Origin: Bradyrhizobium sp. CER78
GTDB lineage: Bacteria > Pseudomonadota > Alphaproteobacteria > Rhizobiales > Xanthobacteraceae
Direction: 5' to 3'
DNA: 64,000 nucleotides
Assembly: GCF_029846235.1 (NCBI RefSeq)
Contig: NZ_JARVWP010000009.1
Location: 248,001 to 312,000, forward strand
In this document: positions 1 through 8,198 of the stretch, in pieces
Layout of the letters: each line of letters begins with the position of its first letter
Numbering within the stretch: the first letter of the stretch is position 1
Translations under genes and position numbers: made by a program
Notes under the pieces: model-generated
Told to the model about the DNA's origin: nothing
The model's input: only the letters and a program-made list of their open reading frames with translations
Database searches by the model: none

Positions 1-315
1 GGCCGCCTGCGCCGCCTGCATGGCCTGGATAGCCTGCGCCGCCCTGGTCAGTGCTCCCGAGCTCTTCGCAGCCGCGTCTGCCGCCTGCTGGGCCCCAGAG
101 CTCGCCGCGTCGGCCGCGTATTGCGGCGCCGCGACCGCCCATGGGCTCCCGAACGGCCGCGCATCCGCAGGATGCGCGGCGAGTAACAATGTCAACAGGC
201 TCGTGCCGGCCATCAACCCGCCACGGGACACCCGGCGCGACGACCGCAGCAGTGCGGTCACGGCCAATTCACCGCGCGTATGGGGATGATGGGTGGCTTG
301 GGCTCGAACCGGCAT
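1..315 (-). CDS. Filamentous-haemagglutinin-family outer-membrane/secreted protein, N-terminal part (runs off the window)
   Basis: The reading frame is open from an ATG at 315 to the window edge, giving 105 residues. There is a long basic N-terminus, a hydrophobic stretch (about residues 35-50, GTSLLTLLLAAHPADA) that reads as a signal peptide, then an Ala/Gln-rich mature start. An AAGGA ribosome-binding site lies just upstream. Long haemagglutinin-like proteins with this start are known to be encoded next to FecIR genes in Bradyrhizobium-type genomes. It is the last gene of the operon that includes the anti-sigma factor, sigma factor and STN protein, so it is probably the surface target that those regulators control. 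The family call rests on the N-terminus and neighbours only. Confidence 0.55.
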   Translation of the reverse strand, partial: MPVRAQATHHPHTRGELAVTALLRSSRRVSRGGLMAGTSLLTLLLAAHPADARPFGSPWAVAAPQYAADAASSGAQQAADAAAKSSGALTRAAQAIQAMQAAQAA

Positions 316-439
316 GACACGTCCTTCCAGCGAACATCGCAGAGGTCACACCAGCGTGACGGGAAGCCACGCTCAAAACTGCATGGATTTTTTGTGAAAG
401 TTTCGTGTCATTGCAGAGCGGTCAGTCGAGGAGTCGGGC

Positions 440-1420
440 TCAGCTCAGCAGCACGATCCCGCCAGGCAGCAACCGCACACGCGCATCGAACGCCTGCTGG
501 ATTTGGGTCAGGATCTCGTCCATGCGATCGATACGAAAACGGCCGCTGACGGGTAGCCGCGCGATCTCGGTGTTGACAATGAAGATGCGGCCGGGCCGGT
601 AGCGGTTGATCTCCTCGACCACATCAGCCAGCGGCGTAAAGCGAAACAGCAGAATGCCGCGTTGCCAGGCGGAGGCAACCTCGATATCGGCTTCGGCAAG
701 GCTCTCCCCTCGCGTGTCGTAGCGCAGTTGCTGCCCTTGCTTCATGGCGGTCACCTCGGCGCCGCCCTCGACCTTCAGCGCGCCCTTGAGGCAAGTCACG
801 CAGACCGGCCGCTCGCCGCCGGTCGCCACATAGCGCACGTCGAACTGCGCGTTGTCCGCAAGAATCCAGCGGTCGGCCGCGCGGACGCCAAAGCTGCGCC
901 CGGTTGTGGCGAACGCCGCCTCGCCGGAGAGCAGCTCGATCCACGCAGCGCCGGGATCGGCGGGCCGCAGCGCGATGCTGGTTTGTACGTTCATTCGGAT
1001 TGAAACATCGCCCGGTAGCGCCACGCTGCGCTGCTCGCCGGTGCCGGTCCGGTAGTCGGCAGCGAACTCCGACCAGGACGGCCACAGGCCGAGCGGCGGA
1101 CGCGCCAACGCATAGACGCCCGCCGCCGAGGCCGCGAGGCCGCCACCGAGCAATACACGGCGATTGAGCGGCCGCGGCGCGCTGCTCGACTGCCTCGCCA
1201 GCGCAGCCGCCCGCACATTGCGGCCGGCCGGTGCAAGGTCTCGCCACAGGTGGCTCGCGGCGGCGAACGCGGCAGCATGCTCTGCGCTCTGGGCACACCA
1301 GCTCCGCAGCGCTTCGGCATCAGCCGCGGTGGCCTGTCCGGAGGTGAGATGCCGCACCCAGCCGACCGCCTCCCGCTTGAGCGGATCAAATCCCATATCG
1401 TCGTTATCCGTTGCGCTCAT
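440..1420 (-). CDS. FecR-family anti-sigma/transmembrane signal transducer
   Basis: This 326-residue protein has the FecR layout: a cytoplasmic N-terminal DUF4880-like segment (about 14-55), one membrane segment after an Arg pair (about 86-106), a periplasmic FecR domain (about 118-215), and a C-terminal STN-like domain (about 255-320). FecR proteins sit in the inner membrane, hold or activate the partner ECF sigma factor, and sense an outer-membrane partner from the periplasm. The sigma gene lies 93 bp upstream and the haemagglutinin-like gene follows, so all three probably form one surface-signalling unit. No iron-uptake TonB receptor is visible in the window, so the signal is unknown. Confidence 0.85.
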   Translation of the reverse strand: MSATDNDDMGFDPLKREAVGWVRHLTSGQATAADAEALRSWCAQSAEHAAAFAAASHLWRDLAPAGRNVRAAALARQSSSAPRPLNRRVLLGGGLAASAAGVYALARPPLGLWPSWSEFAADYRTGTGEQRSVALPGDVSIRMNVQTSIALRPADPGAAWIELLSGEAAFATTGRSFGVRAADRWILADNAQFDVRYVATGGERPVCVTCLKGALKVEGGAEVTAMKQGQQLRYDTRGESLAEADIEVASAWQRGILLFRFTPLADVVEEINRYRPGRIFIVNTEIARLPVSGRFRIDRMDEILTQIQQAFDARVRLLPGGIVLLS

Positions 1421-1513
1421 GGCCGGCGTCCGCCGCGTGCCTGCCCAGGCCGGGACATGGCTTTTCTCACCACCCCTCTCACAATGACGTTTCCTGCCCG
1501 GCGAAACCGCATG

Positions 1514-2029
1514 TTATCCGCCGCTCCGACCACGCCGCGCCAGACAATATTCCTGTGCCCGCTGCAGCTCCAGATCCACCAGGCGCAAGGAAATGCCGAA
1601 GCGGCGGGCGATCTCCTGCCGCGGCATCCGGTCGAGCCGTGCCGCGAGCAGAATTTCACGGCGCCGCTCCGGCAGCTCGTGCAGGATGGCTTCGAGCTTG
1701 CGCAGGTCGGAACGCGCGCGCGCCACCTGCTCGGGATCGGGCGCGCCATCGGCGATCTGCAGCAGCCCGTCGACCTCGGCGGCGCTCAGGGTGCGGCTAT
1801 CCGCATTGCGCTGGCGATCACGCGCCGCGTTCATGGCGACACCAAAGACGTAGTTGCCGGGATTGCCGACCGTACCGACAGAATCCACCTGGGCGATGCG
1901 GAGCCAGGCGTCGTGCAGCGCGTCACCCGCGAGCTCGGACGATCCCAGCCGCCGCGTCAGGCGGCGCTTGAGCTCATCATAGCGCTCGACCAGCAGACGT
2001 CTTATCAAGGCAAGGGACGCTTCGGTCAT
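1514..2029 (-). CDS. ECF-type sigma factor (FecI-like)
   Basis: The 171-residue protein carries a sigma-70 region 2 (about residues 10-80) and a region 4 helix-turn-helix (about 110-165, with LPERRREILLAARLDRMPRQ). It lacks regions 1 and 3, as ECF sigma factors do. Its ATG overlaps the stop codon of the upstream STN gene by 4 bp, which indicates translational coupling. The FecR-type anti-sigma gene follows, so this is a FecI/FecR pair expected to direct RNA polymerase to the operon and to the haemagglutinin-like gene. The promoter it recognises cannot be read from this window. Confidence 0.88.
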   Translation of the reverse strand: MTEASLALIRRLLVERYDELKRRLTRRLGSSELAGDALHDAWLRIAQVDSVGTVGNPGNYVFGVAMNAARDRQRNADSRTLSAAEVDGLLQIADGAPDPEQVARARSDLRKLEAILHELPERRREILLAARLDRMPRQEIARRFGISLRLVDLELQRAQEYCLARRGRSGG

Positions 2030-2697
2030 GGGCGTGCCGGAGAACCGTCACAAGCCATCGTGACGCCGGATCCCTGCGGAACGACCACCAGGGTCACGGG
2101 CTGGGCAAGGCCCACCGGCGGCGCCACGTGGACCTGCATCCGGCGCAGAGCGCGATCGATGCCTGCATCGATCGTGGCGCTGCCCGCCGAGCCCAACCGC
2201 TCGAACCGCTCCACATTACCGGCCGGATCAATCCAGAACTGCAACGCGATCCGATAACCGCCCGGCCGCGCATCGGCCTCCCCGCACAGCGCAGCCCGAA
2301 GCTCGGTCTGCAGCCGCGCATAATAATGGTTCACGGGAGCCGGCAGCGCCACCTGCGTCGTGGCCGGTATCGGATAGAGGACGAAAGACGTCTCTCCGAG
2401 CGCACGCGCCGACAGACCGGTGCCTGCGAGCAGCCGCGCGAGCGCCATGCCCGCAGTCATGGGTCCCTGAACGGCGCTGGAATGCCGTCCGGCCGTCAGG
2501 TTGCTGTTGTAGAGGACGCTTCGACCAGCCACGTCACCATAGTGCTCCAGCGCGGCCGCCAGCGGCTGGGCTGCGATATCGAAGTCGATTTGCTTCCCCT
2601 CCGCCGATGCCTTCGGCGCCGCCAAGACAATGGCACCGAACACCAGCGCACGGCACAGCCGGGCGCTCCGGGCCTGCGCTCGCGCATCCGGGGGCAA
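2026..2697 (-). CDS. Secretin/TonB short N-terminal (STN) domain protein with TonB-C-like end
   Basis: There is a signal peptide (residues 1-32, ending near APKASA), then an STN domain (about 38-112, beginning IDFDIAAQPLAAALEHYGD) and a TonB C-terminal-like domain (about 120-215). Translation starts at a TTG at 2697, chosen because GAGGAG lies 6 nt upstream and because it gives a complete signal peptide. STN domains are periplasmic interaction modules found in TonB-dependent transducers and secretins. Here the domain stands alone ahead of the sigma/anti-sigma pair, and may carry the surface signal to FecR. It is the first gene of the operon. Confidence 0.75.
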   Translation of the reverse strand: MPPDARAQARSARLCRALVFGAIVLAAPKASAEGKQIDFDIAAQPLAAALEHYGDVAGRSVLYNSNLTAGRHSSAVQGPMTAGMALARLLAGTGLSARALGETSFVLYPIPATTQVALPAPVNHYYARLQTELRAALCGEADARPGGYRIALQFWIDPAGNVERFERLGSAGSATIDAGIDRALRRMQVHVAPPVGLAQPVTLVVVPQGSGVTMACDGSPARP

Positions 2698-2772
2698 CTC
2701 GACTCCTCGCGTTACAAGATTGTCATGGTCGGGCCGGGACCATAGGCAGACCGTGTAACAGCCTCATGTCAG

Positions 2773-3146
2773 GAAGATCGGATGGCCGGACAGCCGATCG
2801 TCTCCGCAGCCGACCTGGTCGGCCTGCCCTTCATCGGCTCGAGCGAGGCACCCGCCTCGGTGAAGCCGTGCGTGACAGCTTTGCCCGAGCCGGCGCGCCG
2901 TTCCAGCCGACCGTCGAAGTGCGCTATTGCAATACGGCCTGCGTGCCGGCGGCGGCTGGCGTCGGTGCGGCCGTCGTCGATCCCTTCTCTCCGCGCCAAG
3001 GCGGTAGCAACGGTCTTGTCGTGCGCCCCTTCGCGCCCAAGACACTCGCTGTCGCCTACATGCTATGGTCGGAGGCAGAGCCCTTGTCGCGGTTGGCGAA
3101 GGCGTTCCTGAGCGAAGTTCGGCAGGCGAGCCGGTTGCTGGACTGA
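2773..3146 (+). pseudogene. LysR-family regulator remnant (C-terminal part, frameshifted)
   Basis: Only the end of a LysR substrate-binding domain remains. From 2782 the frame reads AGQPIVSAADLVGLPFIG. The similarity then continues in the next frame from about 2838 as LERGTRLGEAVRDSF and runs to the stop at 3146. One missing C near 2838 explains the switch. The DNA-binding helix-turn-helix and most of the sensor domain are absent: the sequence before 2773 is the promoter region of the divergent STN gene. It is a decayed relic and would not give a functional regulator. Confidence 0.8.
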
Positions 3147-3233
3147 ATGCGGCAAAGAAGGCACGAGGAAACCGGCTGTTGACTTTTTTAGCGCCTGTTT
3201 GATGCTGGGCGCACGTTAGCGAGGTCGGACGAA

Positions 3234-3722
3234 TTGCGAGACAGGAAGTGGGATGAGCGGTTCATGCTTCTGGCGCATCATTTGGCGCACTGGAGCATTG
3301 AAAAGGGACGCCGCGTGGGCGCCGTCGTGGTCGGGCCCGATTATGAGATCCGCTCGACCGGGTACAATGGCCTGCCACGCGGGGTCAACGATGCGGTGGA
3401 AGAGCGGCACTCCCGTATCACCGGCGCAAAATACGTCTGGAGCTGCCATGCCGAGCAGAACGCCATTTTCAACGCTGCGCGCATCGGGATAGCGCTCAAG
3501 GGCTGCACGATCTACGTGCCCTGGTTCCCCTGCGTGGAATGCACCAAGGCGATTATCCAATCGGGCATATCGGAGGTCGTCGGCTATGAGCCTGACCGGC
3601 CGAATTCCAACTGGTCCCAGGATTTTGCGATTGCCGGTACGATGCTGAAGGAAGCAAACGTCGCGGTACGGTTCATTCCGAGGCTCGCAGAGCTGCCGGA
3701 TGTTTCCGACGAAAGCGATTGA
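3234..3722 (+). CDS. CMP/dCMP-type zinc-dependent deaminase
   Basis: The 162-residue protein shows both zinc-binding motifs of the cytidine/deoxycytidylate deaminase fold: CHAEQNAI (H72, catalytic E74) and PCVEC (C100, C103). The start is a TTG at 3234; it gives the normal N-terminus, and the first internal ATG would remove the opening helix. These cytosolic enzymes deaminate dCMP or related pyrimidines to the uracil form. It lies beside the uracil catabolic (URC) genes, so feeding deaminated pyrimidine into that route is a reasonable inference. The exact substrate is not shown by the sequence. Confidence 0.82.
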   Translation: MRDRKWDERFMLLAHHLAHWSIEKGRRVGAVVVGPDYEIRSTGYNGLPRGVNDAVEERHSRITGAKYVWSCHAEQNAIFNAARIGIALKGCTIYVPWFPCVECTKAIIQSGISEVVGYEPDRPNSNWSQDFAIAGTMLKEANVAVRFIPRLAELPDVSDESD

Positions 3723-3748
3723 TCGCCGAATCCTCCGACCAGCCTCGA

Positions 3749-4377
3749 CTATCGAGTCCCGTAGGCACGGTCACCCGCATCGCCAAGGCCCGGCAGGATG
3801 AAGGCGTTTTCGTCCAGCCCTTCGTCGATCGCGGCAAGCCAGATTGGAACATCCGGGTGAATGCCGCGCATGCGTTCGACCCCTTCAGGAGCGGCGATCA
3901 GACTGACCAACCGGATGTCGTTGGCACCACGCTCCTTCAGCCGGTCCACCGCCGCGACGGACAGATTGGCTGTCGCCAGCACCGGGGAAATCACGATCAC
4001 GAGTCTCTCGTGCAGATCGCTCGGCGCCTTGAAAAATACTCCACGGCCACGAATGTTTCGGGCTCGCGATAAAGGCCGATATGGGCGACACGCGCCGTCG
4101 GCACGAGGTCCAGCATGCCTTCCGCAAAGGTGACACCGGCGCGCAACACAGGCGCGAACACCAGTTTCTTGCCTGATATCTCCGGCGATTTCATTTTCGC
4201 CAGCGGTGTCTCGATCTCGACATCCGCCAGTGGCAGATCGCGGGTCACTTCGTAGCAGAGAAGCATCCCGATCTCCTTGAGGAGTTCTCGAAACGACTTG
4301 GTCGAGGTGTCCTTGCTGCGCAACAGTGTCAGCTTGTGCTGTACCAGCGGGTGGCTAACGATCGTGACGCCTTCCAT
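3749..4377 (-). pseudogene. upp: Uracil phosphoribosyltransferase, copy 1, frameshifted and with altered PRPP loop
   Basis: Residues 1-117 read normally from the ATG at 4377 (SHPLVQHKLTLLRSKDTSTK). The frame then breaks in a run of five A at 4032-4036 (T on the coding strand) where six are needed for EYFFKAP, and the rest continues in the other frame to 3749. Independently, the PRPP-binding loop reads SPVLATANLS instead of the DPMLATGNSA seen in the intact copy at 7152-7787, so the conserved Asp and Gly are lost. Uracil phosphoribosyltransferase makes UMP from uracil and PRPP. It follows urc4 by 14 bp and was the third gene of the URC operon. Homopolymer miscounting could explain the frameshift but not the altered loop. 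Confidence 0.85.
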
Positions 4378-4391
4378 ACCGAGCCCCTGCC

Positions 4392-5639
4392 CTAAAACAC
4401 CGTACCGTCGCTGATGATCTTGATCGGAGGCGACGCGTCGGCGCGGCGCTCACGCGCCAGCCGTCGGCCCGCAGCCCAGGTTCCTCCTTCGAGGATTTTC
4501 GCCAGCGGCAGCGCGTTTGCGTCGAGCCCGAGACGACGCCGCACATCATCCGCGACGCGGTCGAGCAACGCCACCGTCAGCCCCCGCCATTCCACAACAA
4601 GCGTCGAAGCGACATCATGCTCCCGGAATGCATCGCCCTCGTCGCAGAATGTCAGCACGCCATTGTCGAGGAAAAGACCACCGTTTCGGTACTCGGCAAG
4701 GCCGGTCAACCCATCGATATCGGTCACGGCAATGCCGGCATTCTGCAGCGGCTCGATCAGCGAATAGGCCAACCACTGCGAAAGCTTGTGCAACGGCATG
4801 AGCTGGCTGGTCACATCGTCAGTCGCCAGGACCGGATGCTTCCAGCAATCACCGAGCGCGATCCCGCCAAGCCTCAGTCGCGACGGCCAGATTGGCCCAA
4901 GCTCCGTCAAAAGCTCCGACAGTATCGTCGGCGCGGGAAGTCTGCGATCGTCGGTCAGCGATGCCAGCCGATCGAACAGCCCGCCGGGCCGCGGCGTATC
5001 GCAGCTGCCGAAGACATCGGACTTCGCGGCCACCAGGCGGCCGAGGCTGCGCAACAGATTCACCCTGCCGTCGACGCCGACCAGCGGATTGGCGTCCGAC
5101 ACCTGCATGCCGCGTGCGAGGTCGGTCACGGATAGATTCGCGAGCACCTCGGCATCGGCGCGAAGCGGCTGCCGCGGATCGGAGGAGAATGCGCCAGCGG
5201 CAAACATCGCAAGCGAGACCAGTCCCAATCCCTCCGAACGGCCAATCGCCGATCCGGTCACAGGGTCGTGGTAACGCCATGATGGCCCGGCGCCGGCGTC
5301 GAGAAAGACGCTGACCATGGCCAGATCGAATTCGGCACGGGCCCGTGCCGCGGAATCCTGCCATGCGATCCGATCAGCCAGGGCCGTCCAGCGATCGGCA
5401 CCGTCACTAGAAAAATGCCGCCAGCGCGAATGAAACGGCACGGCCAGCGAGGGATACGCCTTTCGCGTGGTCTCCACCACCAGTTCGGCCGTCGCATCCA
5501 TGCGGTCGAGGTCGACGTGGAAGTTCGGCAGCCGGTCCTCGAGGCCGACGGCAAGAAGCTTGTGCGCGCGCTCCCGCACCGCGCCTGCATTGAGCAACGA
5601 CAGGGCCGCCGACGCCTCGGGACTCACAGCCGCGCTCAA
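4392..5639 (-). CDS. urc4: URC4/urg3 family protein (DUF1688), uracil catabolism
   Basis: This 415-residue protein matches the DUF1688 family across its length, including the segment WRYHDPVTGSAIGRSEGLGL and the C-terminal LGLDANALPLAKILEGGTW. The family is named for URC4 of the URC uracil-degradation route described in the yeast Lachancea kluyveri; its chemical step has not been firmly assigned. The start overlaps the stop of the GTP-cyclohydrolase-like urc1 by 4 bp, and the uracil phosphoribosyltransferase relic follows. Together these reproduce the URC1-URC4-URC6 gene set, which is the main evidence for function. Confidence 0.85.
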   Translation of the reverse strand: MSAAVSPEASAALSLLNAGAVRERAHKLLAVGLEDRLPNFHVDLDRMDATAELVVETTRKAYPSLAVPFHSRWRHFSSDGADRWTALADRIAWQDSAARARAEFDLAMVSVFLDAGAGPSWRYHDPVTGSAIGRSEGLGLVSLAMFAAGAFSSDPRQPLRADAEVLANLSVTDLARGMQVSDANPLVGVDGRVNLLRSLGRLVAAKSDVFGSCDTPRPGGLFDRLASLTDDRRLPAPTILSELLTELGPIWPSRLRLGGIALGDCWKHPVLATDDVTSQLMPLHKLSQWLAYSLIEPLQNAGIAVTDIDGLTGLAEYRNGGLFLDNGVLTFCDEGDAFREHDVASTLVVEWRGLTVALLDRVADDVRRRLGLDANALPLAKILEGGTWAAGRRLARERRADASPPIKIISDGTVF

Positions 5640-6886
5640 TACTTGTCGAGCGAGCGGCCGACGAAGTCCCGCTCGGTTGGCTCCTCGGCCGAGTAGTAGC
5701 CGGCCGCCTTCTTGGCGACGATCTCCACTTGGGCATCGGCCGGCACCAGATCGTCGGGGATCGGCACGCGCTCGACGATGTCGATGCCTTGGCTCACCAG
5801 CGCGTCATACTTCATGTCGCTCATCGAAACGAAGCGATCGATCCGCTTCAGTCCGAGCCAGTGCACGACATCAGGCATCAACTGCTGGAATCGGGCATCC
5901 TGAACCCCCGCGACGCATTCGGTACGTTCGAAATACTGGGCGGCGGCATCGCCGCCGTCCTGCCGCTTTCGCGCATTGTAGACTAGGAATTTGGTCACCT
6001 CACCGAGGGCGCGACCTTCCTTGCGGTTGTAGATGATGATGCCGAGCCCGCTGGTCTGTCCGGCGCGCACGCATTCCTCGATGCCGTGCAGCAGATATGG
6101 GCGGCAGGTGCAGATGTCCGAGCCGAACACGTCGGAGCCGTTGCATTCGTCATGCACGCGGCAGGTGATTCTGGTGCGATAGTCCGGCAGTTTGGCAACA
6201 TCGCCGAACAAATAGGCCGTGGTGCCACCGATCGGCGGCAGGAACACGTGAAGGTCAGGCCGTGTCACCAGTTCCGGAAACATGCCGGCCGTCTGCTCGA
6301 ACAATTGCCGGCGCAGATTGCTTTCGGTCGTGGCGAAGCGAGCTGCGATTCCGGGCAGATACCAGACCGGGTCGATCGCGATCTTGACAACGGAGACGCT
6401 GCCACTCTCGTGAACGACAACACCGTCACGCTTGAGCCGACCGGCGGCGATCGCCGCATGTAACTCGGGCAAATCGAGGCGGGCGCGGGTGACGGCAATG
6501 CTCGGACGGATATCGACGCCCTCGGCGATCTCGTTCGCGAACGCCTCTGCAGCCAGGTGTCCCCATGGATCGAGCGAGACGATCCGGTTCGGATCGGTCC
6601 ATTGCGGGAATGGCCCAACCGTGGCGGCAGGTTGCGTATTGGTCAGGTCCGGACGCCGGATCGGATCGAGTGCGCCCGACGAGACCGCCAGCGCGCGATA
6701 GATCGAATAGGAGCCGCTGTGGGTGCCGATGACATTGCGCTGCTGGGGGCGTGACACCGTCCCGATCACCGGCCCGCGTTCACGCGCCGTGGCCGCTCCC
6801 CAATGAATCGGGAAATCGATCTTCGCGCCGGGCGCCGGATGGGATGTAATCCGAATATGATCGGTTCGATTAGAACGAGTCATCAT
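5636..6886 (-). CDS. urc1: GTP cyclohydrolase II-like enzyme of the URC uracil pathway
   Basis: The protein contains the GTP cyclohydrolase II core: a zinc-cysteine region (CNGSDVFGSDICTCRP) followed by GLGIIIYNRKEGRALGE, with an N-terminal extension typical of URC1-like members (416 residues from the chosen ATG). Ordinary RibA is about 200 residues, so this is not the riboflavin enzyme. In the URC pathway this protein acts on a uracil nucleotide, and ribosylurea is a reported intermediate. The start at 6886 is preferred because the open frame upstream to 7012 looks non-coding. Coupled by a 4-bp overlap to urc4. Confidence 0.83.
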   Translation of the reverse strand: MMTRSNRTDHIRITSHPAPGAKIDFPIHWGAATARERGPVIGTVSRPQQRNVIGTHSGSYSIYRALAVSSGALDPIRRPDLTNTQPAATVGPFPQWTDPNRIVSLDPWGHLAAEAFANEIAEGVDIRPSIAVTRARLDLPELHAAIAAGRLKRDGVVVHESGSVSVVKIAIDPVWYLPGIAARFATTESNLRRQLFEQTAGMFPELVTRPDLHVFLPPIGGTTAYLFGDVAKLPDYRTRITCRVHDECNGSDVFGSDICTCRPYLLHGIEECVRAGQTSGLGIIIYNRKEGRALGEVTKFLVYNARKRQDGGDAAAQYFERTECVAGVQDARFQQLMPDVVHWLGLKRIDRFVSMSDMKYDALVSQGIDIVERVPIPDDLVPADAQVEIVAKKAAGYYSAEEPTERDFVGRSLDKY

Positions 6887-7098
6887 CACGCACCAATGGA
6901 TACAGACTGCCGGCGGGGCGGATGGGCCCGGTTGCCAGCAATCGAAGGATTCTTCAGTATGGCCGAATTGCGGCTGAACACAACGGCCGTTTCGCAAGCC
7001 TCGCGGGCACATTAGCCGTAGGGTTTACGACGCGATCATGACCCGCGCAGCCGGGCCAGCCCCATTTGCCCGGCGGCACGATAGTCAAGGACCGCATG

Positions 7099-7114
7099 GG
7101 GCATACTCCTTGCA
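7099..7114 (+). promoter_or_regulatory. Candidate sigma-54 promoter upstream of upp copy 2
   Basis: GGGCATACTCCTTGCA keeps the -24 GG and -12 GC at the correct spacing (TGGCAC-N5-TTGCW consensus, two mismatches in the first box). It lies 38 bp before the upp start codon. No clear activator site was seen upstream. Confidence 0.45.
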
Positions 7115-7151
7115 CGACACTCCACTTGCGCCACTCCAGATAAGCGATCTC

Positions 7152-7787
7152 ATGACCAAGAACAGCGTGAACCTCGTCAGCCATCCCCTGGTCCAGCACA
7201 AGCTCTCGCTGATGCGCGACAAGGATCGCTCGACCAAGGGGTTTCGCGAGCTTCTGAACGAGATCGGAATGCTGCTCTGCTACGAGGTCACCCGGGACTT
7301 GCCGTTGGAGATGGTCGACATCGAGACGCCGGTCGCGGCGATGAAGGCACCACAAATCGCGGGCAAGAAGCTTACGCTCGCGCCGATCCTGCGGGCGGGT
7401 GTCGGATTTCTCGATGGCATGTTGGCGCTGGTGCCGTCGGCGCGTGTAGCGCATATCGGCCTCTATCGGGATCCGGTAACACTTGAAGCCGTGGAATACT
7501 TCTTTAAGGCGCCGCAGGATGTGTCGGAGCGCATCGTGATCCTCCTGGATCCGATGCTTGCCACCGGAAACTCAGCCTGTGCTGCGGTCAGCCTGCTCAA
7601 GTCGCGAGGCGCCCGAGACATCCGGTTCGTCTGCCTGCTCGCCGCTCCCGAGGGGATCGCCCGATTTCAGGATGAGTGTCCCGACGTCCCGATCTGGACG
7701 GTTGCGATCGACGAAAGACTGAACGATCACGGTTACATCGTGCCAGGCTTGGGCGATGCCGGGGACCGCATGTTCGGCACCAAGTAG
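7152..7787 (+). CDS. upp: Uracil phosphoribosyltransferase, intact copy
   Basis: The 211-residue protein is full length for UPRT and has the PRPP loop DPMLATGNS (133-141) and the C-terminal uracil-binding region ending PGLGDAGDRMFGTK. It converts uracil and PRPP to UMP in the cytosol. The ATG at 7152 is chosen because it aligns with the family start; the frame is open further upstream but looks non-coding. The gene diverges from the urc1-urc4-upp operon and presumably supplies the UPRT step that the decayed copy no longer can. A sigma-54-like box precedes it, pointing to nitrogen-linked expression. Confidence 0.93.
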   Translation: MTKNSVNLVSHPLVQHKLSLMRDKDRSTKGFRELLNEIGMLLCYEVTRDLPLEMVDIETPVAAMKAPQIAGKKLTLAPILRAGVGFLDGMLALVPSARVAHIGLYRDPVTLEAVEYFFKAPQDVSERIVILLDPMLATGNSACAAVSLLKSRGARDIRFVCLLAAPEGIARFQDECPDVPIWTVAIDERLNDHGYIVPGLGDAGDRMFGTK

Positions 7788-8198
7788 GCGTACGGCATCG
7801 GCTCTGATGAAAATGCGATCAACCTGACCGATTTTGTGAGCACGCCCCATGCCCTCACATTGCTCGAGGCCAACGAAAGGATCCATCAACACACAACGGC
7901 CGGCAGCGCCTTCGAACGCGGAAAGCTTCGATGGGGTCGGCATTGGCTTGCGAAAAGGCCTTTTTTGACATCGCCTCAATCGCTTACGTAACTAAGCCTG
8001 AGGAAGCGGGCTAACGCGACAGCTTGACCTGCGAAATCTGGCCAGAGCGGCGCAGGCGACTGCGTCGAACGGCGGAATGTGCCCAGTTTTTGGGTCCTCT
8101 GTCGCAATTTTTGGCACACCTGTTGCATCCCATCACGCATAGCGCCCCGAGCGACAGCTCGCCCTGGGTCCTCGGTAAGACGATGCGGAATGGTGCGG
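7788..8198 (+). other. Intergenic region before the polyamine-type ABC operon
   Basis: I see no gene in these 411 bases. They hold the sigma-54 promoter at 8112-8127; I found no convincing NtrC palindrome or terminator. Confidence 0.6.
8112..8127 (+). promoter_or_regulatory. Sigma-54 promoter of the polyamine-type ABC transporter operon
   Basis: TGGCACACCTGTTGCA matches the consensus TGGCAC-N5-TTGCW exactly. It is placed about 70 bp before the ATP-binding gene on the same strand. Sigma-54 control in a catabolic region usually means activation by NtrC under nitrogen limitation; the activator site itself is not evident. Confidence 0.75.
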
